From Acholeplasma granularum ATCC 19168 (lineage in GTDB: Bacteria; Bacillota_I; Bacilli_A; Acholeplasmatales; Acholeplasmataceae): 64,000 nt of DNA. The position numbers and the translations under genes were made by a program. The DNA lies in assembly GCF_000526235.1 (NCBI RefSeq), contig NZ_JAFR01000006.1, positions 124,001 through 188,000 of the forward strand, in the 5' to 3' direction. Below the pieces are notes generated by a model. It was given only the letters and a program-made list of their open reading frames with translations, was not told the DNA's origin and ran no database searches. Shown piece by piece: positions 16,892 through 26,298 of the stretch (position 1 is the first letter of the stretch; every line of letters starts with the position of its first letter).

Positions 16892-18820
16892 ATGATAAAG
16901 ATTACATTTCCAGATGGCAGTCAAAAAGAATTTAATAAAGGTGTAGAAGTTATAGAAATAGCAAAATCTATATCTATTTCACTTGCTAAAAAAGTTATTG
17001 CAGCCAAGTTCAATGATGATTTAATTGAAATTAATAGAAAACTTGATACGGATGGTAGTTTAGTTTTATTAACTGCAAAAGATAAACTTGCATTTAATGT
17101 TTTAAATCATTCTGCAGCACATTTGCTAGCACAATCAATTAGAGCATATTATCCATCAACATATTTTGGTGTTGGACCATCCATTGAAGAAGGTTTTTAT
17201 TATGATGTTGATTTTGGTGATACTGTCTTTTCTGAGAGTGACTTATTAAAAATTGAAAAGAAAATGCATGAGTTAAGTCAAAAAGATTTTCCAATTGTTA
17301 GACATGAAGTTAGCTATGAAAAAGCAAAAGAAATCTTTAAAAACGATCCATATAAACTTGAATTAATTGAAGTTTATAAAGACAGTGGTTTAACGGTCTA
17401 TGAACAAGGAGATTTTATAGATTTATGTCGTGGTGGACATGTACCAAGCACACGTTATATTAAACACTTTAAATTATTGAGTATTGCAGGTGCTTATTGG
17501 CGTGCAGATGCTAAAAATAAGCAATTGGTAAGAATTTATGGTGTTGCGTTTTTTGAAAAAGAAGAACTTGATAAACATCTTATAATGTTAGAAGAAAGAA
17601 AATTAAGAGATCATCGTAAAATTGGTAAAGAATTAGATATTTTTATGACAAGTCAAGAAGTTGGTTCTGGTCTTCCTTTTTGGTTACCAAAAGGTGCAAC
17701 TATTAGACGAATCATCGAGCGTTATATTACAGATAAAGAACTAGAATTAGGTTATCTACATGTATATACTCCGATTATGGCCAACGTTGAGTTTTACAAA
17801 CAAAGTGGACACTGGGATCATTATCATGAAAATATGTACCCACCAATGGATTTAGGTGAAGGTGAAATGTTGGTACTTCGTCCAATGAACTGTCCACACC
17901 ATATGATGATTTATAAAAAAGATATTCACTCATATAGAGAATTACCAATACGATTTGCAGAACTTGGTATGATGCACAGATATGAAAAATCAGGTGCATT
18001 AAGTGGATTACAACGTGTAAGAGAAATGACTTTAAACGATGCACATATTTTTGTAAGACCTGATCAAATTAGAGATGAATTTAAACGTGTAGTGCATTTG
18101 ATTGTAGAGGTATATAAAGACTTTAAAATAACTGATTATTCATTTAGAGTTTCCTTAAGAGATCCAAAAAATACTGAAAAATATTTTGATGATGATCAAA
18201 TGTGGAAAAAGGCTGAATCCGAATTAATTAGTGTCATGGATGAAATGGGCCTACCTTATGTAAAAGCAACCGGAGAAGCAGCCTTTTATGGTCCAAAACT
18301 AGATATTCAAGTTAAAACTGCTATGGGTATGGAAGAAACATTATCAACTGTTCAACTAGACTTCTTACTACCAGAAAGATTTGATTTAACATATGTTGGA
18401 GAAGATGGTAAGAATAACCATAGACCTGTTGTTATACACCGTGGTGTTGTCTCTACAATGGAAAGATTTGTTGCATACCTAATAGAAGAATATAAAGGTA
18501 GTTTCCCATTATGGTTAGCACCTACACAACTTAAATTAATACCGGTAAATTTAGATATTCATAAAGACTATGTCATGAATTTACATGAAAAACTTTCAAA
18601 ACTAGGTTTCAGAGTAGAATCAGACTTTAGAAATGAAAAATTAGGTTATAAAATTAGAGAAGCACAAACACTTAAAATACCGTATCAACTAGTAGTTGGT
18701 GATAATGAACAAAACACACAAACAATTACTTATCGTCCTTATGGAAGTGATTCTCAAATAAACATAAAAATTGATGATTTTATCAAACGTCTACAAGAAA
18801 GACTCATAGATAAAAACTAA
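16892..18820 (+). CDS. thrS: Threonyl-tRNA synthetase
   Basis: 642 residues, full length. TGS domain (1-62), second additional editing domain ([22 protein letters not shown]), class II catalytic core with motif 2 ([40 protein letters not shown]) and motif 3 region ([21 protein letters not shown]), and a C-terminal anticodon-binding domain. It charges tRNA-Thr in the cytoplasm. AAGGAG lies just before ATG 16892. Expression is controlled by the upstream T-box. A terminator follows. Confidence 0.97.
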   Translation: MIKITFPDGSQKEFNKGVEVIEIAKSISISLAKKVIAAKFNDDLIEINRKLDTDGSLVLLTAKDKLAFNVLNHSAAHLLAQSIRAYYPSTYFGVGPSIEEGFYYDVDFGDTVFSESDLLKIEKKMHELSQKDFPIVRHEVSYEKAKEIFKNDPYKLELIEVYKDSGLTVYEQGDFIDLCRGGHVPSTRYIKHFKLLSIAGAYWRADAKNKQLVRIYGVAFFEKEELDKHLIMLEERKLRDHRKIGKELDIFMTSQEVGSGLPFWLPKGATIRRIIERYITDKELELGYLHVYTPIMANVEFYKQSGHWDHYHENMYPPMDLGEGEMLVLRPMNCPHHMMIYKKDIHSYRELPIRFAELGMMHRYEKSGALSGLQRVREMTLNDAHIFVRPDQIRDEFKRVVHLIVEVYKDFKITDYSFRVSLRDPKNTEKYFDDDQMWKKAESELISVMDEMGLPYVKATGEAAFYGPKLDIQVKTAMGMEETLSTVQLDFLLPERFDLTYVGEDGKNNHRPVVIHRGVVSTMERFVAYLIEEYKGSFPLWLAPTQLKLIPVNLDIHKDYVMNLHEKLSKLGFRVESDFRNEKLGYKIREAQTLKIPYQLVVGDNEQNTQTITYRPYGSDSQINIKIDDFIKRLQERLIDKN

Positions 18821-18834
18821 AAATATATGCAATT

Positions 18835-18872
18835 AGCAGATTTTCTAATGTAGTAGAATATCTGCTTTTTTC
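18835..18872 (+). terminator. Terminator after thrS
   Basis: AGCAGAT (18835-18841) pairs with ATCTGCT (18860-18866), followed by a T-run. Confidence 0.75.
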
Positions 18873-18873
18873 T

Positions 18874-18892
18874 AATATCATGTTATGATATT
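18874..18892 (+). promoter_or_regulatory. Perfect inverted repeat, possible operator
   Basis: AATATCAT (18874-18881), spacer GTT, ATGATATT (18885-18892) is a perfect 8-bp dyad. The right arm includes TATGAT (18884-18889), a possible -10 for the ABC genes starting at 18935. It has no T-run, so it is not a terminator. A repressor site is possible; the regulator is unknown. Confidence 0.3.
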
Positions 18893-18934
18893 AATAGGTA
18901 ATAAAACAATACACAAAAAAGAAAGGAAACAATT

Positions 18935-19840
18935 ATGCTTGAAGTAAAAAACGTGACATTAAAATATGGTGACTTTATTGCAGTCGATGATTTATCTTTT
19001 GAAGTACAAAAAGGGGAAATATTTGGGTTATTAGGTACAAATGGAGCAGGTAAAACAACAACATTTAGAACAATTATGGGACTTTTATACCCATCTAGTG
19101 GTTTTGTTAGATATAACAATAAATTCGTATCATATGATACAGTAGATGAAATAGGCTATATGATTGAGGAACGTAGTTTATTAACTAAACTTACAGTTAA
19201 AGACTTAATATTATATTTTGGTCAATTAAAAAATGTTGAAGTGAAAACTATTTTAGAAAGACTAGATTACTGGTTAGATCGTTTTAACATAAAGGATTAT
19301 AAAAATAAAAAAATTAAAGAGTTATCCAAAGGTAATCAACAAAAAATACAATTTATATCAGCACTAATTAATGAACCAAGTTTACTTGTATTAGATGAAC
19401 CATTTAGTGGGCTTGATGTTATAAATATTGAGATGTTTGTTGAAGTCATTAGAGAGTATCAAAAAAAGGGATGTACAATTATCTTTTCATCTCATCAAAT
19501 TGATCATGTTGAAAGTTTTTGTGAGCGACTTGTTGTACTTGAAAAAGGTAAACCAGTCATTACAGGATTAATTAAAGATGTAAAAAATGATTTTAAAAAA
19601 CATAACATTAAAGTTATTGCAGACGGACTTGACCCTGAAAAAGTAATGGCAATACCAGGGGTATTTGAATGTAGAGAAAATGCAAAAGAGTGGGTCATAA
19701 AAATTGAATCTGATGATGTTGCACCTAAAGTTTTTGACTACATAAAGACATTAGAAAACATTCGTAAATACGATGTTGAACAAGCTAGTTTATCAGAAAT
19801 ATTTATTGCTAAGGTAGGTAAAAAGTATGAAGAAGCTTAA
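18935..19840 (+). CDS. ABC transporter ATP-binding protein (NatA/YhaQ-like)
   Basis: 301 residues. ABC ATPase with Walker A GTNGAGKTTT near 37-46, signature ELSKGNQQK, Walker B LVLDEPFSGLD and H-loop SSHQ. The C-terminal 80 residues form the extra domain found in NatA-type exporter ATPases (EKVMAIPGVFECRENAKEWVIKIES). It overlaps the next gene by 14 nt, so the two subunits are coupled. NatAB exports sodium in Bacillus; whether this pair does so cannot be read from the sequence. Confidence 0.85.
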   Translation: MLEVKNVTLKYGDFIAVDDLSFEVQKGEIFGLLGTNGAGKTTTFRTIMGLLYPSSGFVRYNNKFVSYDTVDEIGYMIEERSLLTKLTVKDLILYFGQLKNVEVKTILERLDYWLDRFNIKDYKNKKIKELSKGNQQKIQFISALINEPSLLVLDEPFSGLDVINIEMFVEVIREYQKKGCTIIFSSHQIDHVESFCERLVVLEKGKPVITGLIKDVKNDFKKHNIKVIADGLDPEKVMAIPGVFECRENAKEWVIKIESDDVAPKVFDYIKTLENIRKYDVEQASLSEIFIAKVGKKYEEA

Positions 19841-21161
19841 GTATTTAATTAAATATGGATTAAAAAAACGCTTATTTACTAAAGCATTTTATATTTCTAC
19901 AGCAGTTATTGGATTACTTATAGTTGCAATTACATTACTACCTACAATTATTAATGTATTTACAGGTGAACCAACTGCTGAAAAAGTTGAAGACAAAATA
20001 ACTGTGGTTAATACCACAGGTTATCTAGGATTTAATGATTTAATTGAAGATAACGTTAAATCTCAATTAGCCATACTTGGTTATGAAGATGATACACAAT
20101 TCATTTTCACATCAGATGTACTTGAAATACCTAATAATGACTACTATACAAGTGAATATGATGAATCTGCAAGAGTTTATATTTATTTAGATCTTGAAGC
20201 AGGTATTTTAGTTCAAATATATGATCAAGGATTAAATGTAACTGTAAAAAATCTTATTCTAGGTCAAATAAGAGAACTTAATCGCTATAAGTATTTTATA
20301 GATAATAACACATCCACTGACATCATTTCTGATGTAATCTATGAAGAAATCATCAATCCAAACACTTCTAATAGTGAACTACAAATGATCGTATCTAGCT
20401 TATCAACACTTATAATTATTCCAATATTTATTATCATTACAATTGGACTTCAATTTATTGGAACAGAAATTATGGAAGAAAAATCAACTAAAGCTATTGA
20501 AATTATAATAGCCTCAGTACCACCTAGAACACACTTTTTTGCTAAAATATTATCAATTATGATATTTTTAGTCGTACAGCTATTAACTTATGTCTTATTT
20601 GGTTTAATAGGATATGGGTTAAATGAACTGATTGCTGGTAGTAGTTCAACAAATGCTGGTGCATGGGCATCAATTGTAGGTGAACTTGGAGTAATTATTT
20701 TACCTACACTAATTATTACATTATTTAGTGCAATTTTAGGTGCCCTAATATACTCAGTAATTGGAGCGTTTTTTGCATCCATGGCAGTAAACCAAGAAGA
20801 TTATCAATCCATTCAAACACCTATTATGATGATCCTAATGATTTCTTATATGGGAGGGATTTTTGCAGGTAGTGCAAATATAAAGGAAGTCTTATTATTC
20901 TTTACATACTTCCCATTTAGTGCACCACTTGTATTACCGGTTGCTTATGCAGCAGGATATATAGGATATTTAGAAGTAATTATAAGCTTTTTAATCATGT
21001 TAGCTACAACTTCATTATTACTTCTGGTATTTACACCACTTTATAGAGCAAGTATTTTATCTTATGATCAATCAAAACTAATCAAACGTATTAAAAATAC
21101 TTATCAAACATCAAAAGTTTTAAAAGAAAATCAAAAACAGTATGAGGAGAATCATAATTGA
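19827..21161 (+). CDS. ABC-2 permease (NatB/YhaP-like)
   Basis: 444 residues. N-terminal membrane segment (ISTAVIGLLIVAITLLPTII), an extracytoplasmic region of about 150 residues, then five C-terminal membrane segments (LSTLIIIPIFIIITIGLQF; ILSIMIFLVVQLLTYVLFGLI; LGVIILPTLIITLFSAILGALIYSVIGAFF; MMILMISYMGGIFAG; VIISFLIMLATTSLLLLVF). The motif GTEIMEEKSTKAIEIIIASVPP is typical of ABC-2 NatB/YhaP permeases. It forms the membrane channel for the preceding ATPase and ends in TGA, overlapping the next TTG start. Substrate not determinable. Confidence 0.82.
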   Translation: MKKLKYLIKYGLKKRLFTKAFYISTAVIGLLIVAITLLPTIINVFTGEPTAEKVEDKITVVNTTGYLGFNDLIEDNVKSQLAILGYEDDTQFIFTSDVLEIPNNDYYTSEYDESARVYIYLDLEAGILVQIYDQGLNVTVKNLILGQIRELNRYKYFIDNNTSTDIISDVIYEEIINPNTSNSELQMIVSSLSTLIIIPIFIIITIGLQFIGTEIMEEKSTKAIEIIIASVPPRTHFFAKILSIMIFLVVQLLTYVLFGLIGYGLNELIAGSSSTNAGAWASIVGELGVIILPTLIITLFSAILGALIYSVIGAFFASMAVNQEDYQSIQTPIMMILMISYMGGIFAGSANIKEVLLFFTYFPFSAPLVLPVAYAAGYIGYLEVIISFLIMLATTSLLLLVFTPLYRASILSYDQSKLIKRIKNTYQTSKVLKENQKQYEENHN

Positions 21162-22156
21162 CAAAATTAGAAACACTAATAGAAGAACTTAATAATATCG
21201 TTGATCCATCCTTAAATAAGACATTTAAAGAAGCTCAAAGTATCATCTCTTATCATATGGATGATAATGATGTATTAGAGCTAAAAATCGCATTAAAAAG
21301 CCGTAGAAAAGATGAATCAAATATTAAACTCGAAATTGCAAGATTAGTAAAAATTAAGCACGCTATTCCCGGTTTAAGGGTGGAATTTACGGATTCTAAC
21401 TATAAATTAGAAGATGAAAATACTATCCAATATATAGGCATCATATCTGGCAAAGGCGGTGTTGGTAAATCAAGTGTAGCAGCTAATCTTGCGCTTGCTT
21501 TTGCAAACATGGGATTTAAAGTGGGTATTATTGATACAGATGTATATGGATCGAGTTTACCTAGTATTTTTAAATTACCCATTGAACCGCTTGATACATC
21601 AGAAGATGATGAATTAATACCGGCAAATTACGAAGATAAAGTTCAAGTAATCAGCCCAGAGTTTTTTATGCCTAAAGATCAACCACTGATGTGGCGTGGA
21701 CCTATGCTAGGTAAATTAATTACACATTTTTTTAACAATGTATTATGGGATCCAGAAACAAAATATGTTTTTATGGATTTACCTCCAGGAACAGGAGATA
21801 TTCAATTAGATGTACAAACATTTGTACCTGATGCTAAAATGATTCTAGTAACAACACCGCATCCTAATGCAAGTCATGTTGCATTAAAAGCAGGTTTAGG
21901 TGCTCAAGAAATTGGTCATGAAATATTAGGTGTTGTTGAAAATATGAGTTATTATTTTAATGAAGCAACTGGACAAAACGAATATTTATTTGGTCAAGGT
22001 GGGGGAGAAATAACTGCAAGTAAGTTAAATACAGAACTACTTATACAAATACCAATAAACCAACCTACAAACAAGGAAACATATCTATATAGTTTAGATG
22101 ACATGAATGGTAAACTATATTATGCACTTGCAAAAAAAATACTTGAAAAACTTTAG
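21158..22156 (+). CDS. salA: Mrp/SalA-family P-loop ATPase without cysteines
   Basis: 332 residues. N-terminal MIP18-like domain (about 1-85), then a deviant Walker A ISGKGGVGKSSVAANLA near 96-112, IDTDVYGSSLPS, MWRGPMLGKLI and DLPPGTGDIQL. Mrp/ApbC proteins carry FeS clusters through a C-terminal CxxC after ENMSY. Here that region reads ENMSYYFNEATGQ and the whole protein has no cysteine. The Bacillus homologue SalA, as I recall it, also lacks the CxxC and acts in gene regulation, so cluster transfer is doubtful. A TTG start at 21158 with GAGGAG upstream couples it to the ABC permease gene. Family certain, role open. Confidence 0.8.
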   Translation: MTKLETLIEELNNIVDPSLNKTFKEAQSIISYHMDDNDVLELKIALKSRRKDESNIKLEIARLVKIKHAIPGLRVEFTDSNYKLEDENTIQYIGIISGKGGVGKSSVAANLALAFANMGFKVGIIDTDVYGSSLPSIFKLPIEPLDTSEDDELIPANYEDKVQVISPEFFMPKDQPLMWRGPMLGKLITHFFNNVLWDPETKYVFMDLPPGTGDIQLDVQTFVPDAKMILVTTPHPNASHVALKAGLGAQEIGHEILGVVENMSYYFNEATGQNEYLFGQGGGEITASKLNTELLIQIPINQPTNKETYLYSLDDMNGKLYYALAKKILEKL

Positions 22157-22174
22157 TAAAGGATGTGAACATCT

Positions 22175-23449
22175 GTGGCCAAACTTAGAAAATTTTATGA
22201 TTTAGATAATGCAGCAAAAATATTTCCTGTAGTAGCAAATGAATCACGCAGCTATATGTTTAGACTATCTGTTGTTTTTAAAGAACCAATTAAAATCGAT
22301 ATTTTACAACAGGCACTTAATAAAACAACTAAACGTTTTAGACACTTAAATGTTAGAATTCGTAAAGGATTATTTTGGTATTATTTTGAAGAAAATTTAA
22401 AAGAACCAATTATACAAAAAGAAGATGGAATGATTAACAAATATTTATTTTTTAGAGAAAATAATGACTTTTTATTCAGAACACTTTACTTTAAAGAAAG
22501 ATTATCTGTAGAGTTTTTCCATGCTTTAACCGATGGTAAAGGCGCATTAGAGTTTATAAACTCACTAGCTTTAGAATATTTACTACTAGATGGTAAAAAA
22601 ATAAATCCTGAAGGAATGGTTATTAGTGCAGATGCCGCAGCTACTTATCAAGAAGTAGAAGATGAGTTTAAAAAACTCTATCAGAAGAAAAAATTGCCAA
22701 AAATGAAAGAACCTAAGGCACATCATTTAACCGGTACATTTTATGCAAACAACTATAATGCAGTATTAAATGCATATATTGAAGTCGATGAATTAAAAAA
22801 AGTAAGTGAAAGTTTTAATGCATCAGTATCTGAACTTTTAGTTTCAATCATTATTTTATCAATTAAAAGAACAGGCGGATTAAAAAAATATAAACATCTA
22901 CTAAGGGTATTTATCCCTGTAAATATGCGCCAATTTTATCCTTCTATTACACTAAGAAATTTTGTAAGTTTTATACGAGTCAACTATGATTTAAATGAAC
23001 CGGAAAAAGAACTTAAAGAAATTATAAAGTTTGTTAAAGAAGAGATGAAAAAAGAACTTGATTTAGAAGATATGGTCAATCGTATTATACAAAATGTTAA
23101 ATATGAACAAAATCCACTGCTTAGAATTACTCCACTACATCTAAAAATAATTGCTATGCGAAAAGCATATGATATTATTGGTGAATCACTCAATTCATTT
23201 GATATTTCTAATTTAGGATTAGTTAAATTACCAAAAGATATGGAACCATTTATCTCTCATTATCATTTTTCAATTGCCCCATCTAATGATACACCTAAAG
23301 CAATGGCAGTGGTAAGTTATAAAAATATAGTAAATATTTCATTTATTTCTAAAATAATCGAAAGAGATTTTGAAAAGGAATTTTTCAAAATTTTAAAAGA
23401 AATAAATATTACTTCTCAAATTGAAGGTAATAGTTGGGAGGTTGTTTAA
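22175..23449 (+). CDS. Condensation/acyltransferase-like protein (HxxxDG motif)
   Basis: 424 residues. The motif His116-xxx-Asp120-Gly (FFHALTDGKG) and the overall layout match the chloramphenicol-acetyltransferase/condensation-domain superfamily (the COG4908 'alcohol acetyltransferase-like' group). There is no carrier protein or adenylation domain nearby. Such stand-alone proteins transfer acyl groups to hydroxyl acceptors; the substrate is unknown and lipid modification is only one possibility. The start is GTG 22175 with AAAGGA upstream. It abuts a zinc-ribbon membrane protein gene, with which it probably works. Confidence 0.6.
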   Translation: MAKLRKFYDLDNAAKIFPVVANESRSYMFRLSVVFKEPIKIDILQQALNKTTKRFRHLNVRIRKGLFWYYFEENLKEPIIQKEDGMINKYLFFRENNDFLFRTLYFKERLSVEFFHALTDGKGALEFINSLALEYLLLDGKKINPEGMVISADAAATYQEVEDEFKKLYQKKKLPKMKEPKAHHLTGTFYANNYNAVLNAYIEVDELKKVSESFNASVSELLVSIIILSIKRTGGLKKYKHLLRVFIPVNMRQFYPSITLRNFVSFIRVNYDLNEPEKELKEIIKFVKEEMKKELDLEDMVNRIIQNVKYEQNPLLRITPLHLKIIAMRKAYDIIGESLNSFDISNLGLVKLPKDMEPFISHYHFSIAPSNDTPKAMAVVSYKNIVNISFISKIIERDFEKEFFKILKEINITSQIEGNSWEVV

Positions 23450-24139
23450 ATGAACTACTGTAAGCAATGCAACGCATATTATTTTAAAGAAGAAACATCA
23501 TGTAAGATTTGTGGTAGACCACTGATTACTACAGATCATGAATCAAAGGTTTTAACTCAAGGTTACCCATCATTAAAGGTTAAAAAAAGAAAACGTAAAA
23601 TGGTTTCTAAGATTTTTGGAATCATATCATTATCTGCAATATTAATTACTGGAATCATTAATTTACTAACATATGATTCAAATCCAACCTTATGGAGCCT
23701 ATTAATTATTGGTCCAATAATTTATGGGTGGATATTATTAGTATCTCTTATATTAGCCAAGCATGAGTACCCACAAAAAATTAATAGACAAATCTTAGTA
23801 ACAAGCACGCTTCTTATACTGATAGATATATTAATTGGTTACAAAGCATGGAGTCTTACTTATGTGGTTCCTGCTTTGATATTTGCTGCAACTGTAATCG
23901 TACCACTATTTGTTGCAAGTAAGCCGGAAAAATATTATCTTCATGCTCGTAGTTTACTGTTCTTGATTTTATTAAATATAATCGTTGGAATATTACCATT
24001 TATTTCAAATTTCATGATTGAAGGTGTTTACTGGACAGGTATCACACTGATATTATCAGGAATATTATTACTTTCTAGTATGTTTTTCTTTGCAAGAAAA
24101 GATACGTGGACAGAGTTTATAAAGATATTTAGACTATAA
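23450..24139 (+). CDS. Zinc-ribbon integral membrane protein (DUF6320-like)
   Basis: 229 residues. N-terminal zinc ribbon Cys4-xx-Cys7 and Cys18-xx-Cys21, a basic stretch (VKKRKRKMVSK), then about six membrane segments from residue 54 on. The start codon follows the stop of the condensation-like gene directly, so the two form one transcript. The combination recalls Firmicute gene sets pairing a COG4908 protein with a DUF6320 membrane protein. I do not know a proven function. Cytoplasmic zinc ribbon and membrane location are inferred from composition. Confidence 0.55.
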   Translation: MNYCKQCNAYYFKEETSCKICGRPLITTDHESKVLTQGYPSLKVKKRKRKMVSKIFGIISLSAILITGIINLLTYDSNPTLWSLLIIGPIIYGWILLVSLILAKHEYPQKINRQILVTSTLLILIDILIGYKAWSLTYVVPALIFAATVIVPLFVASKPEKYYLHARSLLFLILLNIIVGILPFISNFMIEGVYWTGITLILSGILLLSSMFFFARKDTWTEFIKIFRL

Positions 24140-24143
24140 ATAA

Positions 24144-24172
24144 AAGACAAAAACATCCTTTATACCTACTAT
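24144..24172 (+). promoter_or_regulatory. radC promoter inside a terminator hairpin
   Basis: AAGACA (24144-24149), 17-bp spacer, TACTAT (24167-24172). The -10 lies in the apical loop of the hairpin 24151-24191. Confidence 0.4.
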
Positions 24173-24196
24173 AGGGTATGAAAGGATGTTTTTTTT
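24151..24196 (+). terminator. Terminator whose 3' arm carries the radC ribosome-binding site
   Basis: 11-bp perfect stem AAACATCCTTT (24151-24161) / AAAGGATGTTT (24181-24191) with an inner ATACC/GGTAT helix, then a T8 run. AAAGGATG in the descending arm is the only ribosome-binding site for radC at 24197. Confidence 0.75.
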
Positions 24197-24850
24197 ATGA
24201 AACCAAGAGAAAAACTAATAAAGTATGGTGCTAAATCACTATTAAATGAAGAGTTAGTTGCTATTTTATTAAGAACCGGTACACAAAACAAACCAGTAAT
24301 ACAATTAGCTAAAGAAGTCTTAGAACTACTAGAAAATATAACGGATCTTAAAGTGTTAAGTGTTGAAGATTTAATGACAATTAAAGGTATATCTAATGCA
24401 AAAGCAACATCAATTATTGCATCAGTTGAACTGATTAGAAGAATTGATGAAAGAAAAGAACCTAAAAAATTAATATTTAAAGAGTCTAAAGATATTTATT
24501 ATTTATTAAAAGAGGATATGACTTATTTAAATCAAGAGCATTTAAAAATTATATGTGTAGATGTTAAAGGAAAACTAATAAAAATAGAAACACTTTATAT
24601 TGGTACAAACAATTATATATCTGTATCAATTAAAGAATTATTTAAGACTGCAATTAAGTTAAGTGCTTATGGTATTATATTAGTTCATAATCACCCTAGT
24701 GGTGATGCAACACCTAGTTTAGCTGATGATGAGTTAACTAGTAGGGTAGAAGAGGCAAGTGAAATATTAAATATTACACTCGTAGATCATATTATTATCG
24801 GTAAAAATCAATTTTACTCATATCGTGGTCAAAGAAGAGTCAAAGTTTGA
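24197..24850 (+). CDS. radC: RadC-family JAB-domain protein
   Basis: 217 residues. N-terminal UPF0758 helix-hairpin-helix region (PREKLIKYGAKSLLNEELVAILLRTGT, MTIKGISNAKATSI), then a JAB/MPN domain with the metal-binding motif HNHPSGDATPS near 164 and a preceding Glu. JAB motifs bind zinc. RadC was once linked to recombination repair, but its activity is not established. The start immediately follows a terminator hairpin that contains its ribosome-binding site. Complete length. Confidence 0.9.
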   Translation: MKPREKLIKYGAKSLLNEELVAILLRTGTQNKPVIQLAKEVLELLENITDLKVLSVEDLMTIKGISNAKATSIIASVELIRRIDERKEPKKLIFKESKDIYYLLKEDMTYLNQEHLKIICVDVKGKLIKIETLYIGTNNYISVSIKELFKTAIKLSAYGIILVHNHPSGDATPSLADDELTSRVEEASEILNITLVDHIIIGKNQFYSYRGQRRVKV

Positions 24851-24879
24851 TATAATTAAATAAAAAAGGTAATAAGTAT

Positions 24880-25833
24880 ATGAAAAAAGGCACAAACAAA
24901 AAATTTTGGTACTTAATGGGTTCAGGTGTTGTTATACTCATTTTGTTGATGATTACTTCATCAGTAATTCAAATAGGTGAACGACTAGTAAACCTACATC
25001 CATATGCCCCATATATTTTTTATGGGTTATCTTTTATACTTCTTTATTTTTTAATTATAAGACCAACTTTAATTATTATATTTTCTCCATCATTTTCAAT
25101 TGATACTACCTTAGATAATAATCCTAAAAGAGAATATAAAGTATTTAAACGAGTATCTAAAAGAATTTTAGAGCAAGAGGATCTACCTGAGGCAATGAGA
25201 CAAAACTTAATTGACTCATATAATGATCCTAAAAAGCTTAGAGATGCATTAAATAATGTGTACAACAAGCACATTAAGAAGAAAATAAATAAAGTTATTA
25301 GAGAACATGCAAAAACTGTCATGGTTTCAACAGCAATATCACAAAATGGTAGATTAGACTTTATTACTGTAATTGTTGTAAATATTAAAATGATAAAAGA
25401 AATTGTTGTATTATGTGGATTTAGACCAAGTTATAGAAACTTAGCAAAATTGATTGTTAATGTATTTGTTACAGCACTGATTGCTGAAGGTTTAGAAAAT
25501 ATAAACATTAATGATGTACTTCCGACATCAACAATGAAAATGTTAGGTGAAATTCCTTTAATTAGACCTATTATGTCAAGTGTTGTTGAGGGCATATCAA
25601 ATGCACTGCTGACACTTAGAATAGGTATAGTAACTAGAAAGTACTTATTTGATGATGCATCAGATTTAACTAAAGAAAAGATACGCTTTGGTGCGTTAGT
25701 TGAGGCTGCAAAACATCTACCTATGGTTATTGCAGATGGTTTATTTTTATTTCCTAAAACGGTTATGAATATCTTCAAACCCAAAAAGACACAGTTAGAT
25801 CAACTAGATGAAGACGTAAATCCCACGAAATAA
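24880..25833 (+). CDS. DUF697/YcjF-family membrane protein
   Basis: 317 residues. Two N-terminal membrane segments (FWYLMGSGVVILILLMITSS and YIFYGLSFILLYFLIIRP), a charged helical linker (about 90-145), then a DUF697-like domain with SQNGRLDFITVIVVNIKMIKEIVVLCGFRPSYRNLAKL and a hydrophobic GEIPLIRPIMSSVVEGISNALLTLRIG. The family (YcjF) has no firm function. It follows radC by 29 nt and is probably transcribed with it. It ends before the L21 promoter. Confidence 0.65.
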   Translation: MKKGTNKKFWYLMGSGVVILILLMITSSVIQIGERLVNLHPYAPYIFYGLSFILLYFLIIRPTLIIIFSPSFSIDTTLDNNPKREYKVFKRVSKRILEQEDLPEAMRQNLIDSYNDPKKLRDALNNVYNKHIKKKINKVIREHAKTVMVSTAISQNGRLDFITVIVVNIKMIKEIVVLCGFRPSYRNLAKLIVNVFVTALIAEGLENININDVLPTSTMKMLGEIPLIRPIMSSVVEGISNALLTLRIGIVTRKYLFDDASDLTKEKIRFGALVEAAKHLPMVIADGLFLFPKTVMNIFKPKKTQLDQLDEDVNPTK

Positions 25834-25873
25834 CTATTTTAATTAAATATAGTAATATTTCGTACGCTTTACC

Positions 25874-25902
25874 TTGACAAAAACAGTAAAATCATATAAA
25901 AT
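25874..25902 (+). promoter_or_regulatory. Promoter of the rplU-prp-rpmA operon
   Basis: Perfect TTGACA (25874-25879), 17-bp spacer, TAAAAT (25897-25902). Confidence 0.75.
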
Positions 25903-25908
25903 AATACT

Positions 25909-25983
25909 CGCGTTGTACCACATAGAAAAGGTTTATAAATGTCTGATTGACTACCTTAATAGTGAGTCTTCAAATTTAAATAT
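25909..25983 (+). promoter_or_regulatory. Ribosomal protein L21 leader RNA
   Basis: The transcribed leader between the promoter and the rplU ribosome-binding site resembles the Firmicute L21 leader in the elements TTGTACC near its start, GTCTGATTGACTACCTT and GTGAGTCTTC. A helix AAGGT (25928-25932) / ACCTT (25953-25957) is visible. The leader class is thought to let L21 repress its own operon. Identified by eye; a covariance-model search (Rfam L21_leader) would settle it. Confidence 0.7.
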
Positions 25984-25998
25984 AAGGAGGGAACACAC

Positions 25999-26298
25999 AT
26001 GTTTGCAATTATCAAAACAGGTGGTAAACAATTAAAAGTTACAGAAGGTCAAGAAATCTATGTTGAAAAACTAGATGTTGAAGCTGGTGATACTTATGAG
26101 TTTACTGAAGTTTTAGCAACTAACGAAAAAGTTGGTCAACCATTAGTTGAAGGCGCTAAAGTTATAGCAGAAGTCATCAAACAAGGTAGACAAAGTAAGA
26201 TTATTGTTTTCAAATATAAAAGACGTAAAAATTATAGAAGAAAACAAGGTCATAGACAAGCTTACACTAAATTAGTTGTAAAATCCATTCAAGGCTAA
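25999..26298 (+). CDS. rplU: 50S ribosomal protein L21
   Basis: 99 residues with the typical opening [24 protein letters not shown] and the basic C-terminus [16 protein letters not shown]. It binds 23S rRNA domain VI in the large subunit. It has a strong ribosome-binding site AAGGAGGG (25984-25991) and is translationally linked to prp by a one-base overlap. The operon L21-Prp-L27 is conserved in Firmicutes. Confidence 0.97.
   Translation: MFAIIKTGGKQLKVTEGQEIYVEKLDVEAGDTYEFTEVLATNEKVGQPLVEGAKVIAEVIKQGRQSKIIVFKYKRRKNYRRKQGHRQAYTKLVVKSIQG

Noticed and set aside
16730-16924. Minus-strand ORF of 64 codons over the thrS leader
   Set aside because: It lies over the T-box structure and the thrS start, has no ribosome-binding site and no recognisable product.
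25431-25784. Minus-strand ORF of 117 codons inside the DUF697 gene
   Set aside because: Shadow of the plus-strand coding frame, with low-complexity Ser/Ile/Phe translation and no start signal.
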